Of a stretch of DNA of 7,736 nucleotides, positions 5,302 to 7,736 are shown one piece after another. Origin of the DNA: Deltaproteobacteria bacterium (lineage in GTDB: Bacteria > Desulfobacterota > Desulfuromonadia > Geobacterales > Geobacteraceae). Every line of letters starts with the position of its first letter. Position 1 is the first letter of the stretch. The position numbers and the translations under genes are program-made. The notes under the pieces were generated by a model that saw nothing but the letters and a program-made list of their open reading frames with translations, searched no databases and was not told the origin of the DNA. Location: the NCBI GenBank assembly GCA_021810985.1, contig JAJZQA010000120.1:1-7736 (forward strand), written 5' to 3'.

Positions 5302-5370
5302 TATCGGTTTACCGTAAGATGTCGAGTCAGAAATAAATACGTCGAAGTTTTTGTCTGCGAGGAATCTTAC

Positions 5371-6900
5371 TTGGAAACTGAACCGGTTCTTCTTCCTGAT
5401 GATGAGCACAACAGAATCCTGCGGGGTAACGTCCACCCCGTGGCCTGGATCAATCCGGAACCTGCTTCCCGCTACAACCTGGTGGTCCTCGGCGCCGGAA
5501 CCGCAGGGCTGGTGACGGCTGCCGGCGCAGCCGGTCTGGGCGCGAAGGTTGCCCTGGTCGAGAGTGCTTTTATGGGTGGCGATTGTCTGAATGTCGGATG
5601 CGTTCCCTCCAAGGCGCTGATTCGGGCGTCCCGGGCGGTCCACGAGATCCGCTGCGGAGGAGAATTCGGCATCTCCGGCACTGAAGGAAGTACTGTAGAC
5701 TTTGGCGCTGTCATGGCGCGGATGCGGCGCCTGCGATCCGGCATCAGCCATCACGATTCGGCCCGGCGCTTTCAGGATGAACTTGGCGTGGACGTTTTCT
5801 TCGGTCAGGGCCGCTTTGCCGGGCCCGAGTTGATTGAAGTATCTGGAAAACAGCTGCGCTTTGCCAAGGCTGCCGTCTGCACCGGCGCCCGTGCCGCCGC
5901 ACCCCCGATCCCGGGGCTTGCCGAGGCGGGCTACCTGACGAACGAAACGGTTTTCTCCCTGACCGGGATCCCCCCCCGGCTTGCCGTGATCGGCGCCGGT
6001 CCGATCGGCTGCGAGCTGGCGCAGGCCTTTGCCCGGCTGGGAAGCCGGGTCAGCATTGTCGGACATCGCACGGCGCATATCCTGCCTCGGGAGGATACGG
6101 ATGCCGCGGGCGTATTGCAACAAGCCCTGGTCCGGGAAGGCGTCCAACTCTTCCTTCCCGCTCAGGACCCGCGGGTTTCCGTCAGCGACGGGAACAAGTT
6201 TCTTCACTTCGCCGCCGCGGGCGGACAGGTGGCGCTTGAAGTTGATGAAATCCTTGTTGCCGTGGGCCGGGCCCCGAATGTTGAGGGATTGGGTCTCGAA
6301 GCAGCAGGAATTTCCTTCGATGCGCGGACAGGTGTTCAGGTGAACGATCGCCTGCAGACCTCGAACCCGCGTGTCTACGCTGCCGGTGATATCTGCTTTC
6401 CCTACAAATTCACCCATACGGCCGATGCCCTGGCGCGGATTCTGATTGCCAACGCCCTTTTCAGGGGGCGCCAGAAGAGCTCGGCACTCACCGTTCCCTG
6501 GTGCACTTATACCGATCCGGAAATCGCCCATGTGGGGCTGTCTGCCCATGAAGCCGAGCAGCAGGGCCTGGCGGTGCAGACCTTCACCGTGCCGCTGTCC
6601 GAGGTCGACCGGGCCGTTCTCGACGGGGAAACCGCGGGTTTTGCCCGGGTACACCTGAAAAAGGGCACTGATAAGATCCTCGGGGCGACGATTGTCGCCC
6701 GTCACGCCGGGGAGATGATCAACGAACTCTCTCTGGCCATTACCAACGGCCTGGGCCTGTCGGCAATCGGCCGGACTATCCATCCCTATCCGACCCAGGC
6801 CGAGGCCATCAAGAAGCTTGCCGATGCCTATAACCGGACCCGGCTGACACCGTTTCTGAAGAAGGTGCTGTCTGCCTGGCTCTCCTGGAGCAGATCTTGA
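5371..6900 (+). CDS. MerA-like FAD-dependent pyridine nucleotide-disulfide oxidoreductase
   Basis: The 509-aa flavoprotein belongs to the class I dithiol reductase family (lipoamide dehydrogenase, mercuric reductase). The FAD fold is YNLVVLGAGTAGLVTAAG (35-52). The redox-active disulfide is GGDCLNVGCVPSKAL with Cys72 and Cys77. The NAD(P) fold is LAVIGAGPIGCELAQ (204-218). The second FAD motif is NPRVYAAGDI (332-341). The dimerisation domain contains VPWCTYTDPEIAHVGLS and HPYPTQAEAI (471-480). There is no N-terminal HMA domain and no C-terminal Cys pair (the end is SAWLSWSRS), so it should not be called a true mercuric reductase; the substrate is unknown. TTG 5371 is preferred because GAGGA lies 7 nt upstream and the N-terminal NVHPVAWINPEP stretch is typical of relatives. 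A TVP38 gene begins 2 nt after its stop. Confidence 0.9.
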   Translation: METEPVLLPDDEHNRILRGNVHPVAWINPEPASRYNLVVLGAGTAGLVTAAGAAGLGAKVALVESAFMGGDCLNVGCVPSKALIRASRAVHEIRCGGEFGISGTEGSTVDFGAVMARMRRLRSGISHHDSARRFQDELGVDVFFGQGRFAGPELIEVSGKQLRFAKAAVCTGARAAAPPIPGLAEAGYLTNETVFSLTGIPPRLAVIGAGPIGCELAQAFARLGSRVSIVGHRTAHILPREDTDAAGVLQQALVREGVQLFLPAQDPRVSVSDGNKFLHFAAAGGQVALEVDEILVAVGRAPNVEGLGLEAAGISFDARTGVQVNDRLQTSNPRVYAAGDICFPYKFTHTADALARILIANALFRGRQKSSALTVPWCTYTDPEIAHVGLSAHEAEQQGLAVQTFTVPLSEVDRAVLDGETAGFARVHLKKGTDKILGATIVARHAGEMINELSLAITNGLGLSAIGRTIHPYPTQAEAIKKLADAYNRTRLTPFLKKVLSAWLSWSRS

Positions 6901-6902
6901 CG

Positions 6903-7589
6903 ATGAATCGAAAAAAAATCATCCTCCTCCTGCTGGCGGCGCTTTTTGTCTGCCTGTTTTTCTGGTTCGGTTTGGGCCGGTACCTGACCCTGGATTTCCT
7001 GAAGCAAAACCGGGATTACCTGGTAACCCTCTACCACGACCACCGGCTGCTCACGGTGGTGATTTTTATGGTCATCTATATCACCCAGACGGCGTTTGCT
7101 CTTCCCGGCGCTGCAATCCTCACCCTTGCAGCGGGCGCGGTGTTCGGGGTGCTGATGGGCACGGTCTATGCCAATATCGGTGCAACCATTGGCGCAAGCG
7201 TCTCTTTCCTGGTTGCCAGATACCTGTTCCGTGATACAATCCAGGGCAAATTCGGGCCCCAGCTGGGAAAGATCAACCAGGAGTTGGACCATGCCGGATT
7301 CAACTATTTGCTCTTTCTGCGCCTGGTGCCGCTGTTCCCTTTTTTCCTCATCAACCTGGCAGCCGGACTGACGAAGATCCCCCTGCGGACCTTTTTTTTC
7401 GGCACCATGCTCGGCATCATTCCCGGCGGCTTCGTTTACTGTAATGCCGGGGCGAGCCTTGCTTCCATCAACAGTGTGGGTGAAATCGTCTCATTCCGGG
7501 TGCTGGGCTCCTTCGCCCTGCTCGGCCTGTTTGCCCTGGCGCCGGTCCTTTATGGCCTGATCAGGAGCATGAAAAAACCTTCTGCCTAA
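6903..7589 (+). CDS. TVP38/TMEM64 (VTT/DedA-like) family membrane protein
   Basis: The product of 228 aa from ATG 6903 is an inner-membrane protein with a first hydrophobic segment at about 6-24, then about 50-68, the VTT core (FALPGAAILTLAAGAVFGVLMGTVYANIGATIGASVSFLVARYLFRD at about 65-111), the diagnostic LRLVPLFPFFLINLAAGLTKIP (about 139-160), a segment at about 164-186, and a C-terminal one at about 200-220. VTT/DedA proteins are linked to lipid translocation and envelope homeostasis. Start choice is open: TTG 6897 overlaps the upstream stop as TTGA and has GGAG at 6 nt, while ATG 6903 has it at 12 nt; the difference is two residues. TVP38 proteins are often next to, or fused with, this oxidoreductase type, which suggests a joint function. 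The gene before it is translationally coupled. Confidence 0.9.
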   Translation: MNRKKIILLLLAALFVCLFFWFGLGRYLTLDFLKQNRDYLVTLYHDHRLLTVVIFMVIYITQTAFALPGAAILTLAAGAVFGVLMGTVYANIGATIGASVSFLVARYLFRDTIQGKFGPQLGKINQELDHAGFNYLLFLRLVPLFPFFLINLAAGLTKIPLRTFFFGTMLGIIPGGFVYCNAGASLASINSVGEIVSFRVLGSFALLGLFALAPVLYGLIRSMKKPSA

Positions 7590-7624
7590 GGTTCCATAAT
7601 TTCCGCGGAGAAAGAATACCTCTT

Positions 7625-7735
7625 ATGATACAAACCTTTTCCGACCGGTTGAAAAATCTTAACCCGGATTTTCTCAGCTTCGCTTCCCTGAAGACCGTGC
7701 AGGTCAATCTCGGAAATCTCTGCAACATGGCCTAG
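7625..7735 (+). pseudogene. N-terminal fragment of a radical SAM protein (ArsS-like), with an in-frame stop at the window end
   Basis: The frame from ATG 7625 gives 36 residues ending in SLKTVQVNLGNLCNMA. This resembles the N-terminus of the ArsS-like radical SAM group, where TxQVNLGxxCNxxC continues into the CxxxCxxC motif that holds the 4Fe-4S cluster. The next codon, 7733-7735, is TAG where the second cluster cysteine is expected; only one more base is present. GGAGAAAG (7607-7614) lies 10 nt before the ATG, and the gene follows the TVP38 stop after 35 nt, so it is probably the third gene of the operon. It may be a real nonsense mutation, but a sequence or assembly error at the edge is at least as likely. 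The family call rests on 36 residues. Confidence 0.6.
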
Positions 7736-7736
7736 A

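Noticed and set aside
5251..6783. 510-aa minus-strand open frame opposite the oxidoreductase
   Set aside because: The plus-strand frame has clear FAD, NAD(P) and redox-disulfide motifs; the antisense frame has none and is a codon-bias shadow.
7733..7735. TAG as a pyrrolysine codon in the radical SAM protein
   Set aside because: Pyrrolysine cannot replace a cluster-ligating Cys, and the position at the extreme edge of the sequence makes an error or nonsense mutation far more likely.

Overview
The window looks like a chromosomal segment of a Desulfuromonadales-type (Geobacter/Desulfuromonas-like) deltaproteobacterium. This rests on moderately high GC, a CIRCE-controlled rpoH, a Gram-positive-style SAM-I riboswitch in front of metX, and small cysteine-rich and zinc-ribbon proteins. 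It is an inference from gene content; there is no rRNA or species marker. I see no mobile element, tRNA, rRNA or CRISPR array.

Layout. At the left edge is one half of a probable bidirectional terminator (1-26). Two minus-strand genes follow: a 50-aa four-cysteine protein (40-192), tightly coupled behind ilvE (198-1271), the branched-chain aminotransferase. A 437-bp divergent regulatory region (1272-1708) separates ilvE from rpoH. It holds a perfect 10-bp inverted repeat around the ilvE start region, a composite stem-loop, a strong sigma-70-type promoter overlapped downstream by a perfect CIRCE operator, and an rpoH leader whose Shine-Dalgarno can fold into a small hairpin. rpoH (1709-2578) encodes the heat-shock sigma factor. 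Next is a complete methionine control region (promoter, SAM-I aptamer, mutually exclusive intrinsic terminator; 2615-2829) ahead of metX (2875-3984). A zinc-ribbon plus polytopic membrane protein of unknown role follows (4119-5267).

The right end is a plus-strand three-gene set. It comprises a MerA-like FAD/NAD(P) disulfide oxidoreductase lacking the mercury-specific cysteines (5371-6900), a TVP38/TMEM64 (VTT/DedA-like) membrane protein starting 2 nt later (6903-7589), and the first 36 codons of a radical SAM protein resembling ArsS (from 7625). This last reading frame hits an in-frame TAG exactly where the second iron-sulfur cysteine codon is expected, at the last bases of the window.

How it fits together: the left and middle parts are housekeeping (branched-chain amino acid and methionine synthesis, heat-shock control) with strong visible regulation. 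The right operon is the least understood part and the best candidate for an undescribed redox/membrane/radical-SAM pathway.
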